Source of the DNA: Solibaculum_A intestinale
GTDB taxonomy: Bacteria > Bacillota > Clostridia > Oscillospirales > Acutalibacteraceae
DNA: 64,000 nucleotides
Reading direction: 5' to 3'
Assembly (NCBI RefSeq): GCF_040096205.1
Contig: NZ_JBBMFD010000003.1
Span: 91,068-155,067, forward strand
The notes below the pieces were generated by a model, which was given only the letters and a program-made list of their open reading frames with translations, was not told where the DNA came from and did no database searches. The position numbers and the translations under genes are program-made. This document shows positions 40,963 through 50,379 of the stretch, piece after piece (within the stretch, counting starts at the first letter, position 1; every line of letters begins with the position of its first letter).

Positions 40963-42642
40963 TCAAAAAAGTCCAATAATTTTTCCAGTGTCGTCCACAT
41001 CGATGGACTGGGCTGCCGGAACTTTCGGCAGACCCGGCATGGTCATAATGTCCCCGGTGAGTACCACGACGAAGCCCGCGCCCGCGGACACCTTTGCCCC
41101 GCGCACGGTGATGCGAAACCCCTTGGGCCAGCCCAATTTGGCCGGATCGTCGGAGAAGGAATACTGGGTTTTGGCCATACACACCGGGAAGCGGCCGAAG
41201 CCTAAGGTTTCCAGGCGGCTTAACTCCTTAGCCGCAGCGGGGGTGAAATCCACCCCGTCCGCCCCATATACCTGGCAGGCCACCGTCTCCACCTTTTCTT
41301 TCAGAGACAAATCGTCTCCATACAAGGGCGAGAACCGGTTTTCTTTTTCGTCGATGGCGTCAAGAACGGCTTCTGCCAGTTCCACGCCGCCCTCGGAGCC
41401 CTTGGCCCATACCTCCGACAGCGCCACCGACGCGCCAAGTTTCGCGCATTCTTCCCGAATGAGCGCAAGTTCCGCCTCGGTGTCCTGGGGGAAGCGGTTG
41501 ATAGCCACCACCACCGGAAGCCTGTACCGATTAGTCAGGTTCTCCAGATGGTGCAGCAGGTTCGGCAGGCCCTTTTTCAGCGCCGGGAGGTTTTCCTCGC
41601 CCAGGTGCTCCTTCGAGACGCCGCCATGATGCTTCAAAGCCCGCACCGTTGCCACCAGCACGGCGGCGGCGGGCGTCAAGCCGCCGAAGCGGCACTTGAT
41701 GTCAAGAAACTTTTCCGCCCCCAAGTCCGCGCCGAAGCCGGCCTCCGTCACCACATAGTCCGCCAGCTTCAAGGCGGTTTTTGTGGCGGTGATGGAATTG
41801 CAGCCGTGGGCGATGTTGGCAAAGGGGCCGCCGTGGACAAAGGAAGGCGTATGTTCCAGCGTCTGGACCAGGTTGGGCTTGAGCGCGTCCTTTAACAGCG
41901 CGGCCATGGCGCCCTGGGCCTTCAAGTCTCCCGCGGTGACCGGGCGGTCCTCCCGGGTATAGCCCACCACGATGCGGCCAAGACGGGCCTTCAGGTCCGC
42001 AAGGCTGCTCGACAGGCACAAAATCGCCATGATCTCCGAAGCCACCGTGATGTCGAACCCGTCTTCCCTGGGCACACCGTTGACCCGGCCGCCTAAGCCG
42101 TCGGTAATAACGCGCAGCTGCCGGTCGTTCATATCCACACACCGCTTCCAAGTGATGCGGCGCACGTCGATCTGAAGCTCGTTGCCCTGAAAAATATGGT
42201 TGTCAAGCATGGCGGCCAGCAGGTTGTTGGCCGCGCCGATGGCGTGCATGTCTCCGGTAAAATGGAGGTTAATGTCCTCCATGGGCACCACCTGGGCGTA
42301 ACCGCCGCCGGCGGCGCCCCCTTTGATGCCGAAAACCGGGCCTAAGGAAGGCTCCCGCAGGCACAGCAGGACTTTTTTCCCAATGCGGTGCATGGCATCG
42401 GCCAGCCCCACGCTGGTGGTGGTCTTTCCTTCCCCGGCGGGCGTCGGGGAGATGGCGGTCACCAGAATCAGCTTGCCATCTGGTTTATCGGCCAGGGAAT
42501 CGAGCAGGCTCAAATCCACTTTAGCTTTGTAGCGGCCATAGGGCTCCAGATAATGCTCAGGGATGCCGGCTGCCTCGGCAACCTGGAATATGGGCAGCAT
42601 TTGATTCTCCTGCGCAATCTCAATATCGGTTTTGTAGTCCAT
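40963..42642 (-). CDS. fhs: Formate-tetrahydrofolate ligase
   Basis: Joins formate to THF with ATP, giving 10-formyl-THF for purine synthesis or the Wood-Ljungdahl methyl branch. 559 residues, the standard length. P-loop at about residues 67-75 (TPAGEGKTTTS), then FGIKGGAAGGGYAQVVPMEDINLHFTG split by the typical GDMHAIGAANNLLAA, and MTMPGLPKVPAA near the end. The start is ATG 42642; the longer frame runs into the promoter. It stands alone, without folD or metF. The 40651-40962 gap after it holds no gene and no clear terminator. Confidence 0.96.
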   Translation of the reverse strand: MDYKTDIEIAQENQMLPIFQVAEAAGIPEHYLEPYGRYKAKVDLSLLDSLADKPDGKLILVTAISPTPAGEGKTTTSVGLADAMHRIGKKVLLCLREPSLGPVFGIKGGAAGGGYAQVVPMEDINLHFTGDMHAIGAANNLLAAMLDNHIFQGNELQIDVRRITWKRCVDMNDRQLRVITDGLGGRVNGVPREDGFDITVASEIMAILCLSSSLADLKARLGRIVVGYTREDRPVTAGDLKAQGAMAALLKDALKPNLVQTLEHTPSFVHGGPFANIAHGCNSITATKTALKLADYVVTEAGFGADLGAEKFLDIKCRFGGLTPAAAVLVATVRALKHHGGVSKEHLGEENLPALKKGLPNLLHHLENLTNRYRLPVVVAINRFPQDTEAELALIREECAKLGASVALSEVWAKGSEGGVELAEAVLDAIDEKENRFSPLYGDDLSLKEKVETVACQVYGADGVDFTPAAAKELSRLETLGFGRFPVCMAKTQYSFSDDPAKLGWPKGFRITVRGAKVSAGAGFVVVLTGDIMTMPGLPKVPAAQSIDVDDTGKIIGLF

Positions 42643-42736
42643 GGGCCTGCACCGCCTCGTTTGTTTTTTGAGAGCAATCCACAAAAGTGGAAAGCCTGTT
42701 GAAAAGATTTCACTCACTGGTTTCTTTATGCAATTT

Positions 42737-42765
42737 ATTATATAGTATTTCCTATATTTTCGCAA
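42737..42765 (-). promoter_or_regulatory. Promoter of fhs
   Basis: On the minus strand TTGCGA (42765-42760), 17 bp, TATAAT (42742-42737). The leader of about 90 nt does not show the conserved parts of a THF riboswitch. Confidence 0.65.
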
Positions 42766-42858
42766 TCAAATATATGCAGAAGATTCGCACATTTTTGCTA
42801 CTTTTTGCGAAAGTTTCGGTAAAAATAAGCGATTTATATGAAATTGTATTTTTAGTCG

Positions 42859-42903
42859 CCAAAAATTAAGTTGAAATGATAGATAAGTTGTACTAATTTT
42901 TGG
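42859..42903. repeat. Inverted repeat in the AT-rich fhs-spoVT gap
   Basis: CCAAAAATTA (42859-42868) and TAATTTTTGG (42894-42903) with a 25-nt loop. No gene, promoter or terminator explains it; the rest of 42770-42990 is AT-rich without visible genes. Confidence 0.4.
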
Positions 42904-42996
42904 GATTTATCACTGGAAAGGAAAATGACAATTTATCGAAACGGCGCGGATTTCTATGCGAAAGCGGAAGAGATGCGCTGTATTGTTTGTCAATAG

Positions 42997-43039
42997 AAAA
43001 ACCGCCCGCCATGTGACAAATACACACATGCGGGCGGTT
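42997..43039 (-). terminator. Intrinsic terminator of spoVT
   Basis: AACCGCCCGC-ATGTG pairs with CACAT-GCGGGCGGTT (one bulge); on the minus strand TTTTT follows. Confidence 0.85.
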
Positions 43040-43049
43040 GGTTTTTGAG

Positions 43050-43592
43050 TTATTCCTCCATTTGCTTTCCAAGGAAGCTGGCTGCGACTTGGATGAGCTT
43101 GAGCTCGGTGTCTCCGGGGATGGCGCCGTTTTCCGGCATCATCAGGATAACCGCTCCGGTCACGTCGCCGGCGGCGATGATCGGGATGGCGACGGCCGCC
43201 GCCCGGTCCACTCCTTCCACTGCCAGAAACCGGCGCTGGTCGCCGGCCTTGGTCACGTGGGTGCGGCGGGACTCCATGATCTCCTCGAGCTGGGTGCTGA
43301 CCCGGCGGTCCAGCGCTTCCTTCTTAGGGATGCCGGCGCTGGCCACGCAATGGTCCCGGTCGCAGATGAGCACCGGTACCCCGGCCGCGTGGTAGAGCAC
43401 CTCGGCATACTGGGCGGCGAAGGGGGAAAGCTCCCCGATGGGGGAATACTTCTTGAAAATGACCTCGCCGTCGTTTTCCGTGTATATTTCAAGCGGGTCG
43501 CCTTCGCGGATGCGCATGGTTCTTCTGATTTCCTTGGGGATGACGACCCGTCCCAGGTCGTCGATCCGGCGGACAATTCCGGTTGCCTTCAT
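43050..43592 (-). CDS. spoVT: Stage V sporulation protein T
   Basis: AbrB-like regulator of forespore genes under sigma G. Residues 1-50 form the swapped-hairpin DNA-binding domain (MKATGIVRRIDDLGRVVIPKEIRRT), residues about 55-175 a GAF domain (YAEVLYHAAGVPVLICDRDH). 180 residues, the standard length. GGAGGAG lies 7 nt before the ATG. It is divergent from the spoVAF-type germination gene, and the two may share forespore control. Good evidence that the organism forms endospores. Confidence 0.95.
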   Translation of the reverse strand: MKATGIVRRIDDLGRVVIPKEIRRTMRIREGDPLEIYTENDGEVIFKKYSPIGELSPFAAQYAEVLYHAAGVPVLICDRDHCVASAGIPKKEALDRRVSTQLEEIMESRRTHVTKAGDQRRFLAVEGVDRAAAVAIPIIAAGDVTGAVILMMPENGAIPGDTELKLIQVAASFLGKQMEE

Positions 43593-43762
43593 ATATGAAC
43601 TCCTCCAAAACGTATTGAATTTACAACCCTATTATTTTCCGCTATCCCGGTTTTATCCATTGTCTTTCAAAATAACTTTTCTTTTTGCCGGGCGTTTTTT
43701 CGGTATGTTTGGCCCTTGCGGTGCGAATACTTTCCATAAGTATGTACCGTGGGAGGGATTGT

Positions 43763-45175
43763 ATGCGTATCAGCCCGGACGTAAACCAAAACATCGACGT
43801 CTTTCAAAAGCGGCTCCACTGCGACCTGAATTTCGATATTGTATTCCGCGCCATCACCATCTGCGGAAGAACCGCCGCCATGTTCTTTGTGGACGGCTTT
43901 GCCAAGGACGAGATCATCGAAAAGCTGATGGAGTTTTTCTATTCCAACGTAGAGCCCGACCAGCTCGCCGACGCCCATACCTTTTCCAAGGCCTGCGTGC
44001 CCTACTGCGAGGTGACGCTGCGCGAGGAGGAGGAGGAAATCGCCACCGGCATCCTTTCGGGAGAGCTGGCGCTGTTTGTGGACGGGTTCGACCGGTGCGT
44101 GGCCATCGACACGCGCACCTATCCCCAGCGGGGGAACGCCGAACCGGAGAAGGACCGGGCCTTCCGGGGCTCCAAGGACGCCTTCGTGGAAACCCTCATC
44201 TTAAATACCGCCCTCATCCGCCGCCGCATCCGGGACCCCCAGCTTTGCATGGAGAACATGACGGTGGGCACCAAGTCGAAAACCGACCTGTCGTTGTGCT
44301 ACCTGGACGACAAGGTGGACAAAAAGCTCCTGACGAACATCAAAAACCGCATTTCCGCCGCCCAGGTGGAGGCGCTGACCATGAACCAGCAGAGCTTGGC
44401 GGACCTGTTGGTGAAAAAGAAGTGGTACAACCCGTTTCCGAAGTTTAAGTACACCGAGCGGCCGGACGTGTGCGCCGCCCAAATCCTGGAGGGGGACATT
44501 GTCATCCTGGTGGACAACGCCCCCTACGCCATGATCCTCCCCTCCGCCCTGTTTGACATTACCGACGAAGTCAACGACTACTTCTTCCCGCCCATCACCG
44601 GCACCTACCTGCGCCTGACCCGGTTTCTGGTGACCATCGCCACCCTGCTGGTCACTCCGCTGTGGCTGATGTTTTTGATGACGCCCCAGTGGATCCCCGA
44701 CTGGCTTTCCTTCATCGTCCCCAAGGAGGAACCCCACGTCCCCATCATCGCCCAGCTTCTGATCCTGGAAATCGCCATCGACGGGCTCAAGCTCGCCTCC
44801 CTGAACACGCCGAACATGCTCACCACCTCCCTGAGCGTCATCAGCGCCATCGTGGTGGGGGATTTTGCAGTCCAGTCGGGCTGGTTCTCGGCGGAGACCA
44901 TGCTCTATATGGCGCTGGTGGCCATCGCCACCTACACCCAGCCCAACTTCGAGCTGGGATACGCCATCAAGTTTATGCGGATGTTTTTGCTGCTGGTGAC
45001 CTGGTTTTTCGGGGCATGGGGGTTCTTCATCGGCCTTGCCCTCATCTTCCTGGTCATGGTCAGCAACCGCACGGTGTCGGGCGGCTGCTACCTCTATCCC
45101 CTGATCCCCCTGAATCCTCGGGATCTGATGCGAAAGTTCTTCCGGGTGCGGCTCAAGAGCAAGAACGAGCGGTAA
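43763..45175 (+). CDS. spoVAF: Spore germination protein, SpoVAF/GerA family
   Basis: GerA-type A subunits sit in the inner spore membrane and sense germinants; SpoVAF is the paralogue tied to the SpoVA channel. The 470-residue protein has a large N-terminal soluble domain (about 1-280; ILNTALIRRRIRDP, VGTKSKTDLSLCYL) and five to six C-terminal helices. The length and FVDGFAKDEIIEKLM fit SpoVAF better than GerAA. ATG 43763 is 5 nt after GGGAGGG. No spoVA genes lie next to it, so the SpoVAF label is by similarity of pattern. Confidence 0.85.
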   Translation: MRISPDVNQNIDVFQKRLHCDLNFDIVFRAITICGRTAAMFFVDGFAKDEIIEKLMEFFYSNVEPDQLADAHTFSKACVPYCEVTLREEEEEIATGILSGELALFVDGFDRCVAIDTRTYPQRGNAEPEKDRAFRGSKDAFVETLILNTALIRRRIRDPQLCMENMTVGTKSKTDLSLCYLDDKVDKKLLTNIKNRISAAQVEALTMNQQSLADLLVKKKWYNPFPKFKYTERPDVCAAQILEGDIVILVDNAPYAMILPSALFDITDEVNDYFFPPITGTYLRLTRFLVTIATLLVTPLWLMFLMTPQWIPDWLSFIVPKEEPHVPIIAQLLILEIAIDGLKLASLNTPNMLTTSLSVISAIVVGDFAVQSGWFSAETMLYMALVAIATYTQPNFELGYAIKFMRMFLLLVTWFFGAWGFFIGLALIFLVMVSNRTVSGGCYLYPLIPLNPRDLMRKFFRVRLKSKNER

Positions 45176-45180
45176 AAGAA

Positions 45181-45225
45181 AGGCCCCGGCCGGGTTCTCA
45201 ATTGGAACCGGTCGGGGCCTTTTCC
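45181..45225 (+). terminator. Terminator after spoVAF
   Basis: AGGCCCCGGCCGGGTTC and GAACCGGTCGGGGCCT pair with one bulge and one mismatch, followed by TTTTCC. Its right arm codes for the last residues of the converging XRE gene. Confidence 0.75.
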
Positions 45226-45422
45226 TGTGCGAATTCAAATAAGTCGTTGGGCGTGCAGTCAAAAATCTGGCAAAGCGCTTCGATGTTCTCCCGGCTGATG
45301 GATCGGGTTTCGTTGTTGAGCAGCCGCTGGAAGCTCTGATAGCTCATGCCCAGCTGCTTATGCAGCCAGTAAGCGGACTTCCCTTTTTGTTTCAAAAGCG
45401 TATGGATGCGCACGGTTACCAT
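45198..45422 (-). CDS. XRE-family DNA-binding regulator (small)
   Basis: A 74-residue single helix-turn-helix protein (LLKQKGKSAYWLHKQLGMSYQSFQRLLNNETRS, then IEALCQIFDCTPNDLFEF), of the YozG-like type. AAAGGGGG lies 7 nt before the ATG. The palindromes at 45521-45657 lie upstream of its start, in the gap to mfd. As with the array at 28444, a small XRE gene is next to the palindromes, which makes such a regulator a candidate binder. Confidence 0.8.
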   Translation of the reverse strand: MVTVRIHTLLKQKGKSAYWLHKQLGMSYQSFQRLLNNETRSISRENIEALCQIFDCTPNDLFEFAQEKAPTGSN

Positions 45423-45520
45423 GTCAAATCCCCCTTTTCTTTATTGTACAGGGGAAAATAGCGGGCGTCCATGAACTATAGTTGGTTTTGTATGTGCACA
45501 ATAGCTGTAGTCGCGTATGG

Positions 45521-45657
45521 AAAGAGCCCTTGTGTGAATATTGTTCACACAAGGGCTCTTTCTGCGTATTGGGGAAAAACAAAGGAAGAGTGTGAAATAC
45601 ATTCACACTCTTCCTTTTGCCGTGGCGGTTCGCTTGTCATGTGAATATGATTCACAT
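45521..45657. repeat. Second array: three TGTGAA-N5-TTCACA palindromes
   Basis: Copies at 45521-45561 (perfect 18-bp arms, N5 TATTG), 45581-45617 (perfect 16-bp arms, N5 ATACA) and 45639-45657 (7-bp arms, N5 TATGA). All three have the perfect TGTGAA/TTCACA core; the outer arms pair within a copy but differ between copies. Centres are 58 and 49 bp apart. They lie between the XRE gene at 45422 and the mfd stop at 45679. 45423-45520 shows nothing else. Confidence 0.8.
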
Positions 45658-45678
45658 ACTTCCGTGCCGCCCGGCTGG

Positions 45679-48600
45679 TCACGTCAGCTTCTGGCCGAAC
45701 ACGTCCCCCAAACAGTCCAGAGGCGACTGGCCCTTTGCCATCTTCACCTGCAAATAGGGCTTCTGCCCGGCGTTGAGCATCACCCGGCCCTTGAGCCGGG
45801 CGGCGACGGCGGAGCCGGCCTGCAAATCCAGCTTTCGCATGTATAAAAGAAGGCTGTCCCCCTTCTGGGAAATCTCGTAGATGCCCTGGGCGGCGGCCAG
45901 GCTGCGGGCTAGCGCCACCGACACAAGCCCTTCCACCGCCGGGGGGATTTCCCCGAATCGGTCGATGAGCTCGTCGAACACGTCGGACGCGTCCTCCTGG
46001 GAGCGGATGTCCGCAATCCGGCGGTAGACGTACAGCCGCTGCTGGGAGCTTTGGATGTACCGCTCGGGGATGTGGGCCTCCACCTGCAGGTCCACCAAAC
46101 ACTCGTCCTCCCGCTTCTCGGGGGCTTCGCCCTTCTCTTCCCGGACCGCTTCGTTTAAAAGCTTCAGATACATGTCGTACCCCACCGCTTCCATGTGCCC
46201 GTGCTGCTCGGCGCCTAGGATGTTGCCCGCGCCCCGGATTTCCAGGTCCCGCATGGCGATCTTAAACCCGGCGCCGAACTCGGTGAATTCCCTTATGGCG
46301 TTTAAGCGCTTGGTGGCGATGTCGGTGAGCACCTTGCCGCGCACAAAGGTCAGGTACGCGAAGGCCCGGCGAGAGGAGCGGCCCACCCGGCCGCGCAGCT
46401 GGTGCAGCTGGGACAGGCCCATCCGGTCGGCGTTTTCGATGATCAGGGTGTTGGCGTTGGGCACGTCCACGCCGGTCTCGATGATGGTGGTGCACACCAG
46501 CACGTCGATTTCGTTCTCCAGAAGCTGGCTCCACACCTCGCTTAATTGCTCCTCGGTCATTTTCCCGTGGGCGACGCCCACCCGTGCCTCCGGAATCCGC
46601 TGGGAGAGGCGTGCCGCCACCCCTTCGATGGACTCCACGTGGTTGTGCAGATAATACACCTGCCCGCCCCGGCGCAGCTCCCGGCGGATGGCGTCGTCGA
46701 GAACCCCGGTGTCGTGCTCGAGCACATAGGTCTGCACCGGGCGGCGGTCCTGGGGTGCTTCCTCGATGACCGACATGTCCCGGATGCCGGACATAGCCAT
46801 GTTCAGCGTCCTGGGGATAGGGGTGGCGGACAACGTCAGGCAGTCCACCCCGGAGAGGGCCTCCTTGAGCCGCTCTTTCTGGGCCACGCCGAAGCGCTGC
46901 TCTTCGTCCACGATTACCAGCCCCAGGCGTTTAAACTGCACGTCCTTGGAAATGAGCCGGTGGGTGCCCACAATGATGTCGATTTCCCCCCGGCGCAGCT
47001 GGGCGATGATTTTCTCCTGCTGCTTGGGGGTGCGGTACCGGGAGAGGACCTCCGCCTTCACCGGGAACCCTTCAAAGCGGGAGAGGATGGTCTGGTAGTG
47101 CTGCCAGGCCAGGATGGTGGTGGGCACCAGGATGGCGCACTGCATCCCCCCGTCCACGCACTTAAAGGCGGCGCGCAGGGCCACTTCCGTCTTGCCGAAG
47201 CCCACGTCCCCGCACAAAAGCCGGTCCATGGGGACTTCCCGTTCCATATCTCCCTTTATTTCCTCGATGCAGCGCAGCTGGTCCTCCGTTTCCTCGTAGG
47301 CAAACCGGCGCTCGAAGTCGTTTTGCAGGTCGGTGTCCGGGTCGAAAGCGTGGCCCTTCACCTGCATCCGCTCGGAATAGAGCTTGATGAGCTCCTTGGC
47401 CATGTCCTTGACCGCCTTGCGCACCCGCGACCGGGTTTTCTGCCACTCCGCGCCCCCTAAGCGGTTGAGCTTGATGAGAGAATCCTCTTTTGGCCCGATG
47501 TACTTGGAGACCAGGTCCAATTGGGTCACCGGGACATAGAGGGTGTCCCCCTTGTCGTACCGGATTTTGATATAGTCCTTCACAAGGCCCTGGATTTCCA
47601 GCTTGTGAATGCCTTCGTAGATGCCGATGCCGTGGGTGATATGTACCACATAGTCCCCAGGGGTCAGCTCCGCCACGCTCTGGATGGATTCGCCGCCCTT
47701 ATGGCGGCGTTTGCGCGGCTTTGCGGCAGCGCCCACCCGGCCGTGGGTAATGATCGCGGCGCTGGAAACCTCCATGCCTGCCGACAGCCCGCCGGGCAGG
47801 ACGGTGACCACCCCCGGCTGCAGCTCGTCGCAGTCGGGTACAAAGCGGGCGGCAAGCCCCCGGGAAACAAGGTCGTCCGCCAGGGTTTTGGCGGCACGCT
47901 CGGTCCCCGCCAGCACCGCCACCGCTTTTTTCTGATGCAGCAGGGGGTCCAGGTCTTCCAGCAAAATGTCCAGGCTGCCGCCCCACAGGGAAAGCTGCCT
48001 TGCCTGGATGGTGACCAGCTCGCCCAAGGGCATGTCGTAGGCTGTGCGGGCGAAGGCGTCTAGGAACAGAACGCCCCGGTCCCGGTATTCGGTGGAAAGC
48101 TGCCCGGGGTCCATGGTGAATTCCGTGAGCCCGCGGCACAAAACCCCTTCTTCCAAGAGGCCCTTTACGTCCTCCTGCAGCTGCCATTGGGAGGTGCGCA
48201 CCCGCTCTTTGACCTTGGCCGGGTCGGAGAGGCAAAAAAGCATCCCGTCCGCATAGTCGAACAGGGTGGCGGGCGTCTCCCATAAAAGGGGCAGGTAGGC
48301 GTCCATGGCGGAGAGCTCCACCCCGTCTTTGAGCTTCTGGGCGTCCGAGTCAAGCCGCCCACGAGCGGCGGCCGCCATCTTGCCGCGCAGGGAGCCGGCC
48401 AGCTTTTCCAGCTTTAGCGCCAGCGCCTTGGGGTTCTCCACCGGCGTCTCGGTGGCCGGGGTGATGAAGGCACAGGAGAGAATGTCTACCCGCCGCTGGG
48501 ACTCGATGGAGAAGGAAGTGATGGTGTCGATCTCGTCCCCCCACAGCTCCAGGCGCACCGGCAAGGCCGCGCCGGACGGGAAAAAGTCGATGATCCCGCC

Positions 48601-49122
48601 CCGGATGGAGAACTGGCCCATGCCGTCAATCTGTTCATACCGGCGGTATCCCGCCGCCAGCAGCGCCTGGGCCGCCTCCTTGACGGGAAAGGCCATGCCG
48701 GGCGTGAGTTCCCTGGTACGGCGTACAAGCTCTTCGGGAGGCATGGTAAAGAGCATGGCCGCGTCCGGCGTGGTCAAAACCACGTCGTACCGCCCTTTCA
48801 TCATTCCGCACAGCACCGACAGCCTCTGGTGCTCGAACTCCCGGGACACCCCTTCCACCGGGCGAAAAGCCAGGTCTCTGGCTGGGAAGACAGCGGCCTT
48901 CAGGCCCATGGCCGTCAGGTCCTCCAAAAAGCGGCTGCATTCCCCCTCGTCCCCGCAGAGAAGGAGGGCCGGACGCTTTGCCCTGCGGCACAAAGCGAAG
49001 AGAAGGGCCGCTTTATGAATGTGGGATAGTCCCGTTACCGCCATAGGGGTGCGGGCGGCGGCACACCGGGCAACCACGCCGAATTCCGGCAGGGATTCGA
49101 ACACGTCTACGAGAAAATTCAT
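45679..49122 (-). CDS. mfd: Transcription-repair coupling factor Mfd
   Basis: Removes RNA polymerase stalled at DNA damage and recruits UvrA. The 1147-residue protein has the UvrB-homology part at the start, the CarD-like RNA polymerase binding domain near LTPGDYVVHITHGIGIYEGI, the RecG-like motor with Walker A LLCGDVGFGKTEVALR and DEEQ in VIVDEEQRFGV, motif GRVGRSSRRAFAYL, and the TRCF C-terminal domain. ATG 49122 follows GGGAGG; the frame to 49149 is not needed. Downstream of the pth run, a usual Firmicutes order, but separated by a terminator. Confidence 0.97.
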   Translation of the reverse strand: MNFLVDVFESLPEFGVVARCAAARTPMAVTGLSHIHKAALLFALCRRAKRPALLLCGDEGECSRFLEDLTAMGLKAAVFPARDLAFRPVEGVSREFEHQRLSVLCGMMKGRYDVVLTTPDAAMLFTMPPEELVRRTRELTPGMAFPVKEAAQALLAAGYRRYEQIDGMGQFSIRGGIIDFFPSGAALPVRLELWGDEIDTITSFSIESQRRVDILSCAFITPATETPVENPKALALKLEKLAGSLRGKMAAAARGRLDSDAQKLKDGVELSAMDAYLPLLWETPATLFDYADGMLFCLSDPAKVKERVRTSQWQLQEDVKGLLEEGVLCRGLTEFTMDPGQLSTEYRDRGVLFLDAFARTAYDMPLGELVTIQARQLSLWGGSLDILLEDLDPLLHQKKAVAVLAGTERAAKTLADDLVSRGLAARFVPDCDELQPGVVTVLPGGLSAGMEVSSAAIITHGRVGAAAKPRKRRHKGGESIQSVAELTPGDYVVHITHGIGIYEGIHKLEIQGLVKDYIKIRYDKGDTLYVPVTQLDLVSKYIGPKEDSLIKLNRLGGAEWQKTRSRVRKAVKDMAKELIKLYSERMQVKGHAFDPDTDLQNDFERRFAYEETEDQLRCIEEIKGDMEREVPMDRLLCGDVGFGKTEVALRAAFKCVDGGMQCAILVPTTILAWQHYQTILSRFEGFPVKAEVLSRYRTPKQQEKIIAQLRRGEIDIIVGTHRLISKDVQFKRLGLVIVDEEQRFGVAQKERLKEALSGVDCLTLSATPIPRTLNMAMSGIRDMSVIEEAPQDRRPVQTYVLEHDTGVLDDAIRRELRRGGQVYYLHNHVESIEGVAARLSQRIPEARVGVAHGKMTEEQLSEVWSQLLENEIDVLVCTTIIETGVDVPNANTLIIENADRMGLSQLHQLRGRVGRSSRRAFAYLTFVRGKVLTDIATKRLNAIREFTEFGAGFKIAMRDLEIRGAGNILGAEQHGHMEAVGYDMYLKLLNEAVREEKGEAPEKREDECLVDLQVEAHIPERYIQSSQQRLYVYRRIADIRSQEDASDVFDELIDRFGEIPPAVEGLVSVALARSLAAAQGIYEISQKGDSLLLYMRKLDLQAGSAVAARLKGRVMLNAGQKPYLQVKMAKGQSPLDCLGDVFGQKLT

Positions 49123-49158
49123 GGAAACCTCCCAGTCAGTCAAACACAAACGGTCAGG

Positions 49159-49190
49159 AAAAAGCGCCCGGCGACGGATGGTCGCCGGGC
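49159..49190 (-). terminator. Terminator between the AI-2E-type gene and mfd
   Basis: GCCCGGCGAC (49166-49175) and GTCGCCGGGC (49181-49190), with T runs following on both strands. It lies 29 nt after the AI-2E-type stop, so mfd may need read-through or its own promoter. Confidence 0.8.
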
Positions 49191-49218
49191 TTTTTGCAAC
49201 GTATATGATTGAGATAGA

Positions 49219-50379
49219 TTAATAATCGTTGGTATCGGTAGGCATTCCCTTTTTCTTAAGAAGGCGCTCCACACCGGTGCGCACCAGCGCGTAGATCACC
49301 GCCAGGGCCGGCACGCCGATGATCATGCCCACCACGCCCCACAGGCCGCCGCCGACCAAAATGGCCACGATGACCCAGAAGCCGGACAGACCCGTGGACT
49401 CGCCCAGAATCTTCGGCCCGATGAAGTTGCCGTCCGCCTGCTGCAAAAGGATAATAAACACGGTGAAGATCAGCGCCTGCCAGGGGTCCACCAGCAAAAT
49501 CAGCAGGATGCTGGGGATGGCGCCGATGAAGGGGCCGAACATGGGAATCATGTTAAACACCGTGATGATCACGCTGATGAGCGGCGCGTAAGGCAGGCCG
49601 AACAGGGCCATAAAGAGAAAACAGATGGCGCCGATGATCATCGAATCGAGAATTTTGCCCGACAAAAAGCCGGTAAACACCTTGTTGGTCTGCCGGGTCA
49701 GCTCAATAATCCGGTCGGCAATGGTTTTCTTGGAGACGGCGTACAGAATCTTCTTGGTCTGCCGGGCAAAAAGGTCCTTCGATAATAGCATATAAATAGA
49801 GATAAAGATGCCGAAAAAGAGGTCCTTGATTCCCATGGCCACGCCGAAGGCCGCGTTGCCCAGAACAGGGATGAAGCCCTTGAGCCAGTTGACCAGGTCG
49901 TTGATAATCTGGTCCCAGTATTCCTGGACCATATGCATTTGATCCTCGGAAATGTGGAAATCGTCCAGGAGCTTGAGCACCCATTTCTCAGCTGTATCAT
50001 AGTAGCCGGGAATGTTGGCGGCCAGGTCGGAAAGACTGGTGACCAACTGCGGCACCAGCAGCGCCACTACACCCACCACCACGATCAGCAAAACCAGAAA
50101 AGCAACCGCAATGGCAAGGCCCCGGTTGATGCGGGGATGGGGCTTTTTCTTGTCCAGCGCCTTGGCGCTGACCCGTTCGAAAAATTTGACCATCGGGTTT
50201 AAGATAAACGCCAGCACAAAGCCGTAGATCACCGGCGTCAGGATCCCCATGAAATTCCCCAGGTATCCCAGAAAGACCGGCATGTTGTCCAGCAATGAGG
50301 AGAACAGCGTATAGGCCACCAGCACGCCCAGGGCATACAGGCTGATGATGAAATAGCGGCCTTTGAAATTGAATTTCAT
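49219..50379 (-). CDS. AI-2E family transporter
   Basis: A 386-residue membrane protein with about seven helices. The pattern FGPFIGAIPSILLILLVDPWQALIF and DGNFIGPKILGESTGLSGFWVIVAILVGGGLWGVVGMIIGVP is the conserved C-terminal part of the PF01594 family, named for E. coli TqsA but holding varied Na+/H+ antiporters and exporters. ATG 50379 is 5 nt after AAGGAGGG and overlaps the PAP2 stop by 4 nt. Substrate unknown. Confidence 0.88.
   Translation of the reverse strand: MKFNFKGRYFIISLYALGVLVAYTLFSSLLDNMPVFLGYLGNFMGILTPVIYGFVLAFILNPMVKFFERVSAKALDKKKPHPRINRGLAIAVAFLVLLIVVVGVVALLVPQLVTSLSDLAANIPGYYDTAEKWVLKLLDDFHISEDQMHMVQEYWDQIINDLVNWLKGFIPVLGNAAFGVAMGIKDLFFGIFISIYMLLSKDLFARQTKKILYAVSKKTIADRIIELTRQTNKVFTGFLSGKILDSMIIGAICFLFMALFGLPYAPLISVIITVFNMIPMFGPFIGAIPSILLILLVDPWQALIFTVFIILLQQADGNFIGPKILGESTGLSGFWVIVAILVGGGLWGVVGMIIGVPALAVIYALVRTGVERLLKKKGMPTDTNDY

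Noticed and set aside
40963..42642. THF riboswitch before fhs
   Set aside because: The roughly 90-nt leader lacks the conserved stems and loops of that class.
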